Source: Planctomycetota bacterium
GTDB lineage: Bacteria; Planctomycetota; Phycisphaerae; UBA1845; PWPN01
Reading direction: 5' to 3'
Assembly (NCBI GenBank): GCA_029550525.1
Contig: JAKPHF010000046.1
Span: forward strand, 62,001 to 126,000
Length of the DNA stretch: 64,000 bases
Part shown: in pieces, positions 30,746 to 39,077 of the stretch
Layout: every line of letters begins with the position of its first letter
How positions within the stretch are numbered: the stretch's first letter is position 1
The notes under the pieces: generated by a model
What the model saw: the letters and a program-made list of their open reading frames with translations, nothing else
What the model was told of the DNA's origin: nothing
Databases searched by the model: none
Translations under genes and position numbers: made by a program

Positions 30746-32071
30746 TTATCCACCTTGCGGTAACGGATCGGGATACCGGAACACCTTGCCTTCGTAGTTG
30801 CGAAGCAAGAGGTAGTCGCCTTCACGACCGACCACCGGTTCGGGAAAGAGCGGGATTTTGCCGCCCCCGCCGGGAGCGTCGATGACGAAGGTCGGCACGG
30901 CATAACCGGTCGTGTATCCGCGCAGCCCGGCCACGATCTCGAGCCCCCTTTCTACCGGCGTGCGGAAGTGACTCGAGCCCGAGATCGGGTCGCACTGATA
31001 CACGTAGTAGGGCCGAACGCGGATCTTGAGCAGGCCGTGCACCAGCCGCTTCATGGTCTCGACGTCGTCGTTCACGCCACTGGACAGCACGGTCTGGCTG
31101 CCCAGTGGGATGCCCGCGTCGGCCAGCCGGGAACACGCCTGGGCGACTTCGGCCGTAATCTCCGCCGGGTGCATGAAGTGGATGCTCATCCACAACGGAT
31201 GGTAACGGCGCAGCATCCGAACCAGTGACGGCGTGATACGTTGCGGCAGGACGGCCGGCACCTTGGTCCCGATCCGCAAGAACTCCACATGCGGAATCGC
31301 CCGCACCCGCGACAGAATCCACTCCAGCCGCTCGTCGTTCATGGTCAGCGGATCGCCGCCCGACAACAGCACATCGCGAACCTCGGGATGCGCCGCAATG
31401 TAGTCGATGGCCCGCTGATACTGTGCTTGGTTGAAGTGATACTCCCCCGAATGCCCGACCATGCGAGCCCGGGTGCAGTATCGACAGTACGTCGCGCAGA
31501 AATTCGTCACCAGGAACAGCACACGATCGGGATAGCGATGCACCAACCCCGGCACGGGGCTGTGATGGTCCTCGCCCAACGGGTCGTCGGCTTCACCGGC
31601 GGTTCGTGTGAACTCCGCGCTAGTGGGGATCATGGTCTTGCGCAGCGGATCGGCCGGATCGTCCGGGTCGATCAGCGCGGCATAGTACGGGGTAATCCCC
31701 ACCGGCAGCCGCCCGCCGATCCGCATGACCGTCTGCCGCTCATCTTCGGACAGCCGAAACACGCGCTCAAGTCCCGCCAGATCTCGAATGCGATTGCGCA
31801 GTTGCCATTGCCAGTCGTTCCAGTCGAGCTGCCGGGATCCCGGGAAAACTCGACGGCGAAACGCCTCGGACTGCTTGCTGATCAAGAGGGAGGGTGAGCG
31901 TGGTGGTTCGGCCAGCCGCCGAATGCTTCTTGACTTGGTGGTTGCTCCGTTGACCCCCGTGAGGACCGGCGAATCCAGGGTTGCCAGGGCCGGTTCCAGG
32001 ACAGGAAGACCGATTGAATTACGGCCTGCGCCGCCGGGCTCCGGATCGGAGCCCAGACTCTGTTCGTCCAT
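30746..32071 (-). CDS. kamA: Lysine 2,3-aminomutase lacking the C-terminal zinc tail
   Basis: 441-residue radical-SAM PLP enzyme converting L-alpha-lysine to L-beta-lysine. The [4Fe-4S] cysteines are C192, C196 and C199 (CATYCRYC). The PLP lysine is K405 in GGGGK. Substrate-binding D361 (YQCD) and D398 (IDAPGGGG) keep the 37-residue spacing of the clostridial enzyme; glutamate 2,3-aminomutases have Lys and Asn there, so lysine is the likely substrate. The protein ends at YPDPLPQGG, just before the CxCxxC zinc-binding tail of the clostridial enzyme, which is therefore missing. About 78 unstructured N-terminal residues precede the family start; the true start may be downstream. First gene of the block. 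Confidence 0.9.
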   Translation of the reverse strand: MDEQSLGSDPEPGGAGRNSIGLPVLEPALATLDSPVLTGVNGATTKSRSIRRLAEPPRSPSLLISKQSEAFRRRVFPGSRQLDWNDWQWQLRNRIRDLAGLERVFRLSEDERQTVMRIGGRLPVGITPYYAALIDPDDPADPLRKTMIPTSAEFTRTAGEADDPLGEDHHSPVPGLVHRYPDRVLFLVTNFCATYCRYCTRARMVGHSGEYHFNQAQYQRAIDYIAAHPEVRDVLLSGGDPLTMNDERLEWILSRVRAIPHVEFLRIGTKVPAVLPQRITPSLVRMLRRYHPLWMSIHFMHPAEITAEVAQACSRLADAGIPLGSQTVLSSGVNDDVETMKRLVHGLLKIRVRPYYVYQCDPISGSSHFRTPVERGLEIVAGLRGYTTGYAVPTFVIDAPGGGGKIPLFPEPVVGREGDYLLLRNYEGKVFRYPDPLPQGG

Positions 32072-32442
32072 ACGGTTTGAGATACCTCATGCGGCAATCG
32101 GTCGCGTCGGTCCGCAGACGCACGGACAACAGAACTGGATCTCCTGTCGACTCGAACCGTCTTGCCGCGCATCCTTGCGTTTGCGTGTGCATTGCATGAG
32201 TAAGTACCTCAGAATTGACGGAAGTCAAGAGGAATGTTCAGAATTTATGTGGAGAAGGTCGTTTTTCTATCCGCCTAGACCGCTTACGACAGTGCGCAAG
32301 CCTCTTGGCTCTCGGCGCGCTTGCGACGGGTAAGAGCAAGGGTTGCCGACGCCGATCACGCTCGTGGACGAATCGAACACTTGGCGGTAGTCTTACGCCT
32401 CCGGCAAATCACCATAACCTGACCCCGAACGAGAGGACCCGT
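32072..32442. other. Divergent promoter region
   Basis: 371 nt between kamA and the exported glycosidase. It should hold both promoters and the kamA leader. No palindrome or repeat of the families found elsewhere; I see no clear operator. The A/T content rises at 32195-32290. Confidence 0.4.
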
Positions 32443-34692
32443 ATGCGATCCATACTCGCCGTTCTGGTAAGCCTGATGCTGGCATCCGTCGTCTCGGCGC
32501 AATCCCGGCCCGCGCCACCCGATGACTTCCCCCGCTTCATCGTGCCCGGCCAGGAGACCGCCTTGACCAGCCTACGGGAGCTCTATTGGCTGCACTACCA
32601 ACCGCCGGCCGGACCGCTGGCCACGCTCTGGGATGACTGGATGACCAGCCCGACGCTGTGGCCCGCCGTAACCACCGGCGGAAGAAGCGACGCGCTGCGG
32701 CAAGCCTGGGCCCACACGCTGTTGACGCGGCACATCGATCCCGACGGCTACGTGGCCACGCATCAGCATGCCTCCATCGCCCACCAGGATGGCTGGCCCT
32801 TCCCGTTCTGGGGCGATGCCGGCACCTGGGGCCACCACTTCTCCCTTCAGCATGTGCCCCCGGGCTGGCATGGGACGGCCGAACAGAACCAGGACGGCTG
32901 GGAGATCCTCGGCGGACGGGACCTGGGCATCGAGAACGCCGCCTGGAACATCCGGCTGACACAGCCGGGCGCCGGCGTGCGCACGCCCTCCACCATCAAC
33001 CCGGCATTCAAGCTGGGGATCCTGGCCGAACGCGCCCCCTTCCTCCAGCTCCGCTGGCGAGCGACCGGCCTGGAGAAGGCCCAGCCGTACGTGGAGTGGG
33101 CGACTGAAGACCAGCCCGAGTTCAGCCCCGAGCGCCGCTTCTACTTCGCCCCTGTGAGTAATCCGGCCGCGAAACGGGTGACCACGAAACCTGAATCCAA
33201 AAACCCACATCTCCAAGCCCCCATCACGTATACCATGATCCCCGTCTTCCGCTCGCCCGCTTGGAAAGGTCACATCACCCGCCTGGGCATTCATTTCGAC
33301 AACCCTGGCGAGGCGACGGTCGGCATCCAGGCCTTCTTCACGCAGTACGACACCCGTCACAACATCAACAACCAAAACTTCATCCGCGGCAGCGCCAAGT
33401 ACTTCTGGTGGACGCGGGACCTGAACTTCCTGCGGAACAACCTCCAGCGAATGCGCCTGGCCCTCAGGTATCTCATGACCGACCTGGGCGGCGAGCGGGA
33501 GAAGTGCATCCTGGCTTCCTTCCCCGGCCACGACGGCCGATCCGGCTTCACCCGCAAGCCTGACGGAACCAAGGAACTCCATCCCGGGCGGAGCATCGGC
33601 CACAACTACTGGGACATCCTGCCTTGCGGCTACCGCGATACGTTCGCCACGCTCTACTACTATGACACGCTCCTCGTGATGGCCCGACTGGAGGCCGAAA
33701 TTGCCGCCCATCCCGAGTGGAACCTGCCGGCGGGCCCGTTGGCCGTCGATCCCGCCCGGCTCATCGCCCACGCCGCCGAGGTCAAGGCCTACGCCAACGA
33801 GCACTTCTGGAATCCGGCGACCGGCCGCTTCATCCTGGGGCTGGACGTCGACGGCAAGTTCCACGACTACGGCTACACCATGGTGAACTGCGAGGCCATC
33901 CACCACGACCTGGCCACGCCCGAGCATGCCGAGTCCATTATGAGCTGGCTCACCGGCGAACGGACGGTCGAAGGCGACGATGCGACGGGCGAGGATATTT
34001 ACCGCTGGCGCTTCGCCCCGCGATCCAGCACCAAGCGCAACATCGACTGGTACTGCTGGTGCTGGAATGCGCCCGAGAGCATCCCGTACGGGGCCCAGGT
34101 CCAGGACGGCGGGGCCGTCCTCGGCTTCTCGTATCATGACATCATGTCACGATTGAAGGTCCGCGGTCCCGACGACGCCTGGAGCCGCTTGACCGAGATC
34201 GCCGCCTGGTTTGACGAAGTCCAGGCTGCCGGCGGCTATCGCGAGTATTACAAGGACGGCAAGCGCGGCACCACGCTCCAGGGCGGCGGCACGGCCGGCG
34301 GACTCGGCCTGGACGCCGAGTTTTTCGAGAGCATCCTCGTGCCCCAAGTCATCCTCGACGGCTTCCTCGGCTTCGCTCCGCGCGCCGACGGCTTCGCTCT
34401 CAACCCGCGCCTGCCCTCGAGCTGGCCCGAGCTCACCGTCACCCGCATCCGTTTTCACCGCACGGTCCTGTCCATCACCGTCAAGGGCGGCTCGATCTTC
34501 ATCGATTCCGAGGGGACCATTCCCTGGCCCACGTTCGTCTATTTGCCCGCGGCTCGCTATCGCGTGGCCTACGGCGCTGCCGACGACACGACGGATTCGG
34601 ACACGGACGCGCGCACAGTCGAAGTCGCCGCGGGCCAGGGTATTCCTGTTGACCTAGGCAACAACCGCCGGCTGATTCTGCAGAAGAAGTAG
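32443..34692 (+). CDS. Exported (alpha/alpha)6-barrel glycoside hydrolase
   Basis: 749 residues. The ATG at 32443 follows GAGAGGA and begins a signal peptide (1-19, ending VSA). The middle (about 300-640) has helix pairs and aromatic-rich loops of an (alpha/alpha)6 glycosidase (GHNYWDILPCGYRDTFATLY, ANEHFWNPATGRF, IDWYCWCWNAPESIPYGAQ). A C-terminal beta-sandwich piece (GFALNPRLPSSWPELTVTRI) is like that of GH65/GH95/GH63-type enzymes. Exact family and linkage are unknown; catalytic acids cannot be fixed by eye. The frame is open upstream without a signal peptide. Confidence 0.8.
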   Translation: MRSILAVLVSLMLASVVSAQSRPAPPDDFPRFIVPGQETALTSLRELYWLHYQPPAGPLATLWDDWMTSPTLWPAVTTGGRSDALRQAWAHTLLTRHIDPDGYVATHQHASIAHQDGWPFPFWGDAGTWGHHFSLQHVPPGWHGTAEQNQDGWEILGGRDLGIENAAWNIRLTQPGAGVRTPSTINPAFKLGILAERAPFLQLRWRATGLEKAQPYVEWATEDQPEFSPERRFYFAPVSNPAAKRVTTKPESKNPHLQAPITYTMIPVFRSPAWKGHITRLGIHFDNPGEATVGIQAFFTQYDTRHNINNQNFIRGSAKYFWWTRDLNFLRNNLQRMRLALRYLMTDLGGEREKCILASFPGHDGRSGFTRKPDGTKELHPGRSIGHNYWDILPCGYRDTFATLYYYDTLLVMARLEAEIAAHPEWNLPAGPLAVDPARLIAHAAEVKAYANEHFWNPATGRFILGLDVDGKFHDYGYTMVNCEAIHHDLATPEHAESIMSWLTGERTVEGDDATGEDIYRWRFAPRSSTKRNIDWYCWCWNAPESIPYGAQVQDGGAVLGFSYHDIMSRLKVRGPDDAWSRLTEIAAWFDEVQAAGGYREYYKDGKRGTTLQGGGTAGGLGLDAEFFESILVPQVILDGFLGFAPRADGFALNPRLPSSWPELTVTRIRFHRTVLSITVKGGSIFIDSEGTIPWPTFVYLPAARYRVAYGAADDTTDSDTDARTVEVAAGQGIPVDLGNNRRLILQKK

Positions 34693-34913
34693 CAATCAGC
34701 GCGAGCCGCCGGACTTGCCTCGGCGGACTCAGTTCGAATGGGGTTCGTCCGTTTGCGCGAGCGGTGTGCGAACAAACGGAGAAGCCAAATGGCTCACAGC
34801 TCATCGCTCATCTTCCGAGAAGTGCGCGAACTGACGGACGAAGGAGTCGGCGGGGTCAAGCCCCGCCGTTCGCTGGTTCTATAGGAGTCGCTGGATCCAT
34901 CAGAGCCGCGCAC
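34693..34913. other. Intergenic with degenerate repeats
   Basis: Contains a short inverted pair (GTTCGTCCGTTTG / CGAACAAACGGA), a D-type run (CTCACAGCTCATCGCTCAT at about 34793-34812) and the hairpin GGCGGGGTCAAGCCCCGCC (about 34851-34869), a variant of family A. No gene seen. Confidence 0.5.
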
Positions 34914-34943
34914 AAAAAAAGCCCCGGTAGGGGGAACCGGGGC
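34914..34943 (-). terminator. Strong Rho-independent terminator
   Basis: On the minus strand: stem GCCCCGG/CCGGGGC with a 9-nt loop followed by seven T residues. It closes a leftward transcript. The nearest leftward gene (rluD) ends 320 nt upstream, so the RNA between is either a long 3' UTR or an independent RNA. Confidence 0.85.
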
Positions 34944-35190
34944 CATCGGCTAGCCATCGCTCGCTCCAGCTCATATTCCGGTCGGGGTAAACCGGAATGT
35001 ATGGTAGGTTGCTGGCGCTTGCGAATAGCCGTCGGCCATCCGGCACGAAGCCGGACAGCCCAAAGGGGAAGCAACCATTTGATTCTAGCCCGGTAAAAGT
35101 GACCGGGAAGGCTCCCCACGCATATTTTCCGACTGAAAATCAAAGCACGTTCAGCTTTCGGAGGTAAACACCTCTTTCTTTCCAGCCACA
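34944..35190 (-). ncRNA. Candidate structured non-coding RNA
   Basis: Read on the minus strand, the stretch before the terminator contains a string of good hairpins: GAGGTGTTTACCTC, ATTTTCAGTCGGAAAAT, CCCGGTCACTTTTACCGGG, GTCCGGCTTCGTGCCGGAT and TTCCGGTTTACCCCGACCGGAA, plus GGTTGCT/AGCAACC closing a larger arm. No plausible coding frame avoids the terminator. It does not show the signature sequences of RNase P RNA, SRP RNA, tmRNA or 6S RNA that I looked for. It may be an independent RNA or the rluD 3' UTR; the 5' end is unknown. Confidence 0.4.
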
Positions 35191-35263
35191 GCACAGACAC
35201 GCCAAACAGGCTTCAAATCCATGCGCTTCTCGTGGCCGAAAACGACAAGCCGCCGAGCCGCCG

Positions 35264-36322
35264 TCACCCCAACTTGCGATAGGTTCGCAGCAGATGAATG
35301 AGCTTCGCCAGATCTTCCGGCGGTTTAGCCTCAATTTCGGTGGTGGTTTCGTAAATGGGATGCTTGAACCGGATGCGATACGCGTGCAACGCCTGCTGGT
35401 TGGTGATCGGCAGGTCGCTGCCTTGGCCGGTGAGCTGGAGTTCGGAAACGTGGTGGCCACCGTAGAACGTGTCGCCCGCCATGGGATGGCCGATGTACGA
35501 CATGTGCACGCGAAGCTGATGCGTGCGTCCGGTTTTCGGATGCAAATGCACGAGTGAGTAGCCGCGGAACCGCTCGACGACTTCGTACTCCGTGATGGCT
35601 TCCTTGGCCAAACGGTTCATTACGCCGGCGTGGCAACCGGGGATGATATAACGATCCTTGATCGTCGGATGTGCTGCCAGCGGCGCATTGATCACGTCGC
35701 TGTCCAGTTGCGGCGATCCTTCGACCACGCCGAGGTATGTTTTGCGCACGATTCGCTGCTCGAACTGTAGCGACAACCGCCAGTGAGCTTCGTCCGTCTT
35801 GGCCACCAGCATGACACCGGTGGTGTTCTTGTCCAGACGATGCACGATACCCGGGCGGAACGGGTCCTCGCCGTGGCTCAACGAACTGGCATAGTAGGCC
35901 AGGCCGTTGGCCAGCGTGCCGGTCTGCGTGCTCTTGGACGGGTGGACGATGATCCCCTTCTGCTTGTTGATGGCCAGCAGGTGGTCGTCCTCGTAGATGA
36001 TGTCGAGCGGGATATTCTCCGGGATCAGGTCGTACGGCTCGGGCGGCGGAATGACCAGTTCGATGCGGTCCTGGCTGTCGGGCTCGTAGCTTGCCTTGGT
36101 CGGCTTGCCGTTGACCAGGATGTCGCCCTGCTTGATCAGCCGCTGGATCATGGTTCGCGACAGCCGCGGGAAACGGGCGTGCAGGTACTTGTCCAGACGC
36201 CGGCCGGGCAGACGGCGACGAACCACCAGCGTCACCCGCTGCGCTTCGTCGCTGTCGGTATCGAGCGGACGATCGGCCAGCTCCTCATTCAACAGAACAT
36301 CATCTTCAGGCTCGATGCCCAT
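35264..36322 (-). CDS. RluD-type ribosomal large subunit pseudouridine synthase
   Basis: 352 residues. An N-terminal S4 RNA-binding domain (about 35-95, RLDKYLHARFPRLSRTMIQR, LIKQGDILVNGKP) is followed by the RluA-family catalytic domain with HRLDKNTTGVMLVAK, where Asp is the catalytic nucleophile. GRTHQLRVHMSYIGHPMAGD is also conserved. It isomerises uridines in 23S rRNA, probably the helix 69 sites if it is the RluD orthologue. The first 30 residues are acidic and unconserved. Confidence 0.92.
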   Translation of the reverse strand: MGIEPEDDVLLNEELADRPLDTDSDEAQRVTLVVRRRLPGRRLDKYLHARFPRLSRTMIQRLIKQGDILVNGKPTKASYEPDSQDRIELVIPPPEPYDLIPENIPLDIIYEDDHLLAINKQKGIIVHPSKSTQTGTLANGLAYYASSLSHGEDPFRPGIVHRLDKNTTGVMLVAKTDEAHWRLSLQFEQRIVRKTYLGVVEGSPQLDSDVINAPLAAHPTIKDRYIIPGCHAGVMNRLAKEAITEYEVVERFRGYSLVHLHPKTGRTHQLRVHMSYIGHPMAGDTFYGGHHVSELQLTGQGSDLPITNQQALHAYRIRFKHPIYETTTEIEAKPPEDLAKLIHLLRTYRKLG

Positions 36323-36481
36323 TCACACCTCAAACCGGCACATCGCGGTAAGTACAGGAGAATCCGGAGGAAACGTCCAGAGCCTTTATAGGTTAGCCGT
36401 GCCGGCGGAGTGTGTCAAACGCGCCCACGCCACCGACCAAGGCCAGTCAGGCTCCTTCCGCGAGGGGCGCCCCCAAACGCA

Positions 36482-36530
36482 GATGCCTCGCCTGCGACCG
36501 GCCGTTTACGGCTGCCGCTGGCGAGGCATC
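36482..36530. repeat. Hairpin with perfect 11-bp outer stem
   Basis: GATGCCTCGCC and GGCGAGGCATC enclose a smaller hairpin (GCCGTTTACGGC). It lies between the small coiled-coil gene and rluD, downstream of the terminator at 36578. Function unknown; it could be a second leftward terminator without a good T-run or a structured rluD leader. Confidence 0.7.
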
Positions 36531-36577
36531 GTGTGTTGGACTTCAGGCTTGGAGGATCCCGCCGAAGCCGGCCTCCC

Positions 36578-36598
36578 AAAACCGACTTGCGAAGTCGG
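36578..36598 (-). terminator. Rho-independent terminator of the small coiled-coil gene
   Basis: Minus strand: CCGACTTCGCAAGTCGG stem-loop followed by TTTT, beginning 3 nt after the stop codon of the 86-residue gene. Confidence 0.65.
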
Positions 36599-36600
36599 CG

Positions 36601-36861
36601 TCACAGGCCCTGGTTGCCCAGCTTCCGGCGAAGTTCGTCTCGTTCGCGAATCGTCGCTTCGCGATCGAAGATCAGGTACTTGATCATCAGTTGCCACTCG
36701 GCGACGGCCTCGCGCACCCGCGCGAAGTTTTGCTCGAGTTCACGGTGCCGCTCGATGGTCTCATCCAGAATCTGCAGGAGAGCCCCCCGCTGCCCCTCGG
36801 GTAACTCGTTGATCCGCTGCCTGGCCTCTTCGATGCTCGTCCTGAATGTCTCTTCGGTCAT
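36601..36861 (-). CDS. Small coiled-coil protein, 86 aa
   Basis: Starts MTEETFRTSIEEARQRINEL at the ATG at 36861; a longer frame (from 36888) adds nine residues. The protein is almost all amphipathic helix with a high Glu/Arg content (EDETIERHRELEQNFAR-like heptads) and no transmembrane part. I believe it is one of the short conserved helical proteins of Phycisphaerae, but I cannot name a family. It has its own terminator immediately after the stop and is divergent from rarD. Confidence 0.7.
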   Translation of the reverse strand: MTEETFRTSIEEARQRINELPEGQRGALLQILDETIERHRELEQNFARVREAVAEWQLMIKYLIFDREATIRERDELRRKLGNQGL

Positions 36862-37054
36862 TCTGGGCTCTTCCCTCCGGCCCCCCAACAGCGGGATCGC
36901 TCTGTCCCGCGACCGGTACTCAACTCTATGCTTGCGGCAAACGCATAGTCCAGAGGCCCGCCAAATATTCGTGCCAATCGACCACGCCGCCCACCCGCGA
37001 CGCCCGGTAATCCAGTCGCTACAATCTGCACCCTGCTGTTTTGGGATATCCGGG

Positions 37055-38071
37055 ATGAATGACGACCGAAACGTTTCCGACGCTTGGCCGGAGGAGCCAA
37101 CCGAGATGATGCCGTCCCATCCGCCGCGCGGGCCGGTGGCCGATGCAGCGGGCGAGGACGCCTCCGCTCGCGCTGCCGAAGCGCGGCGTCATACACGCCA
37201 GGAGAACCGAATCGGCATTGTCTACGGCGTGGCCGCATTCTCCTGGTGGGGACTGATGCCCGTTTACTTCAAGGCCGTATCCCGCGTGCCCGCACTGGAG
37301 GTGCTGGCTCATCGGGTCTTCTTCTCCACGCTGTTTTTATGGGGACTGTTGTTGGGGCGCCGCCGGATCCGTGCGGCCGTCACCGCGCTGGCCAACCGGC
37401 ACACGCTGCTGATTCTCGGTGCCTCGACCAGTCTCATCGCCGGCAACTGGCTCGTGTTCATCTGGGCGGTCGGGCATGCCCAGATCACGCAGGCCAGCCT
37501 GGGCTACTTCATCAACCCGCTGTTCAACGTGATGCTCGGGTATGTCTTCCTGGGCGAGCGCTTGCGCCCCATGCAGAAATGGAGCGTGCTGCTGGCCACA
37601 CTGGGCGTGGTGATCCTCACCGTTCACGTTCGCGAAGTACCGACGGTGGCCTTGCTTCTGCCGGCTACGTTTGGGCTATACGGGCTGATTCGCAAGGTGG
37701 CCCACGTCGACGCCCTGGTCGGCCTGACCGCCGAGACCACGCTGCTCACGCCGCTGGCTCTGGGCTATCTGGTGACGATTACACTCCAGGGACGCGGGCA
37801 TCTCGGCACGGTCTCACCCGAACTGGACGTGCTGTTGGTGTCGTCAGGCGTGGTGACCGCCCTGCCGCTGATCTGGTTCCTTAACGCCGCCCGCCGTCTG
37901 CGGCTGTCCACGCTCGGATTCCTGCAGTACATCGCCCCCACGGTGCAGCTGCTGCTGGGCGTGATCGCGTACCGTGAGCCGTTCACGACCGTGCACCTGC
38001 TGAGCTTCGGCCTGGTCTGGACCGGTCTGGCCGTGTATATCATCGATGCCGTGAAACGCATGGACCGCTGA
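37055..38071 (+). CDS. rarD: EamA-family transporter, RarD type
   Basis: 338-residue permease. About 50 hydrophilic residues precede the RarD signature GIVYGVAAFSWWGLMPVYFK, and ten hydrophobic segments follow, with the second EamA half near STLGFLQYIAPTVQLLLGV. RarD proteins are drug/metabolite-superfamily exporters first linked to chloramphenicol sensitivity; the substrate is unknown. The ATG at 37055 has a weak ribosome site; an ATG at 37106 preceded by GGAG is a good alternative. Confidence 0.85.
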   Translation: MNDDRNVSDAWPEEPTEMMPSHPPRGPVADAAGEDASARAAEARRHTRQENRIGIVYGVAAFSWWGLMPVYFKAVSRVPALEVLAHRVFFSTLFLWGLLLGRRRIRAAVTALANRHTLLILGASTSLIAGNWLVFIWAVGHAQITQASLGYFINPLFNVMLGYVFLGERLRPMQKWSVLLATLGVVILTVHVREVPTVALLLPATFGLYGLIRKVAHVDALVGLTAETTLLTPLALGYLVTITLQGRGHLGTVSPELDVLLVSSGVVTALPLIWFLNAARRLRLSTLGFLQYIAPTVQLLLGVIAYREPFTTVHLLSFGLVWTGLAVYIIDAVKRMDR

Positions 38072-38122
38072 TGTCCTCTCCGATTCGTCGTTCTTCGGGG
38101 AGCGAGCATCCTGGCCGCCTCA

Positions 38123-38764
38123 TCATGCCTCATCCGTGCGCGCTCGTGTCATCCTTGGTCTCAACCCGCCGGTCCCCGAAACCGCGTGCTCTCGCGTTCC
38201 CAGATTTTTCCTCAGCAGCCACTGGTCGCCCTGGACCAGAATAGCAATTGGATCGAACGTGACTTCGCCGTCGCGCACGGGCCGGGTGTTCACCCGCGTG
38301 TAGCCCAGGCGCTCGTACAGCCGAAGCGCGGCCACGTTCGAACGCTCCACGCTCAATTCCGCCCGGGCGAACTGGCGGTCACGCAGAATCCGCTCGGCAG
38401 TTTCCAGCAGGCGCCTTCCGATGCCCCTGTTCCGCAGGCAGGGAAGAACACGAGCGGCCCAGATCACACCCGTGGAATCCACTTCACGTCGCGTCAGATC
38501 GATCCACACCTGGCCCGAGGCGACACCGTTGACCTCGGCCACGAGCATGAGCGACTCGCCGCGTGCCTGAGCGGCGAACGTGTCCTCCATGATGCCGCGA
38601 TCGGGCGTGAACTGCCCGAACCACTCGAGCACCGGCAGATCTTCGCGCCGACAGGTCCGGATGACCACGTCGAGTGTGATCCCAAAACGGTCGAAAACCT
38701 CCGGCTCGGCCAACCACTCGCAGTGGTTCGTGACGGATCGCTCATTCTGCCGGTGACGCTGCAT
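38123..38764 (-). CDS. GNAT acetyltransferase
   Basis: 213-residue GNAT protein. The ATG at 38764 follows GGGAG. The acetyl-CoA loop is RNRGIGRRLL (about residue 110) and NVAALRLYERLGYTR closes the fold. The C-terminal 30 residues are basic and unconserved. It lies at the downstream end of a sugar-type locus and just after a remnant of another acetyltransferase gene, so it may modify a product of that locus. Confidence 0.82.
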   Translation of the reverse strand: MQRHRQNERSVTNHCEWLAEPEVFDRFGITLDVVIRTCRREDLPVLEWFGQFTPDRGIMEDTFAAQARGESLMLVAEVNGVASGQVWIDLTRREVDSTGVIWAARVLPCLRNRGIGRRLLETAERILRDRQFARAELSVERSNVAALRLYERLGYTRVNTRPVRDGEVTFDPIAILVQGDQWLLRKNLGTREHAVSGTGGLRPRMTRARTDEA

Positions 38765-38789
38765 GATTCGCTCCCGATGCCGGTCGAAG

Positions 38790-39077
38790 CTGCGACGGCG
38801 CGCGTCAGACGCCGTCGCCGGGTCGGCCGATCGCACGCCCCCACTCGTATTTGTAGTCCTCCCGGCCGCGGAGAACATCGAATCCGCGCATCCCCTCCCC
38901 GATGGCTGGCTCGAGGGCGTGGGCAACGAGCAATTTGCCCGGCGAAAGCCGTCCATATTCGGGATCGAAACCGCCCAGGTAGTAGTACAACCGACGGGAG
39001 CGCACGCCGGCGTGATCGGCCTGCATGGCAATGCTTCTCCGAGCATCGCGTGCTGCCTCTCGGTTCGCTCCGCGAGC
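38790..39077 (-). pseudogene. C-terminal remnant of a BioF2/FemAB-like acetyltransferase (Acetyltransf_6)
   Basis: The frame reads RRLYYYLGGFDPEYGRLSPG then KLLVAHALEPAIGEGMRGFD, VLRGREDYKYEWG. That is the typical C-terminal third of Acetyltransf_6/CelD-like proteins. The N-terminal two thirds are absent: a stop lies just upstream and the preceding DNA belongs to a glycosidase gene. A missing base in a G-run near 38818 throws the expected end (GACDRPTRRRRL) into another frame. It is best explained as a deletion remnant with further decay. Confidence 0.65.

Noticed and set aside
30746..32071. EpmB (EF-P lysine aminomutase) instead of KamA
   Set aside because: The YQCD and DAPGGGGK motifs and the length fit KamA; EpmB lacks these motifs and is shorter, and no epmA or efp gene is nearby.
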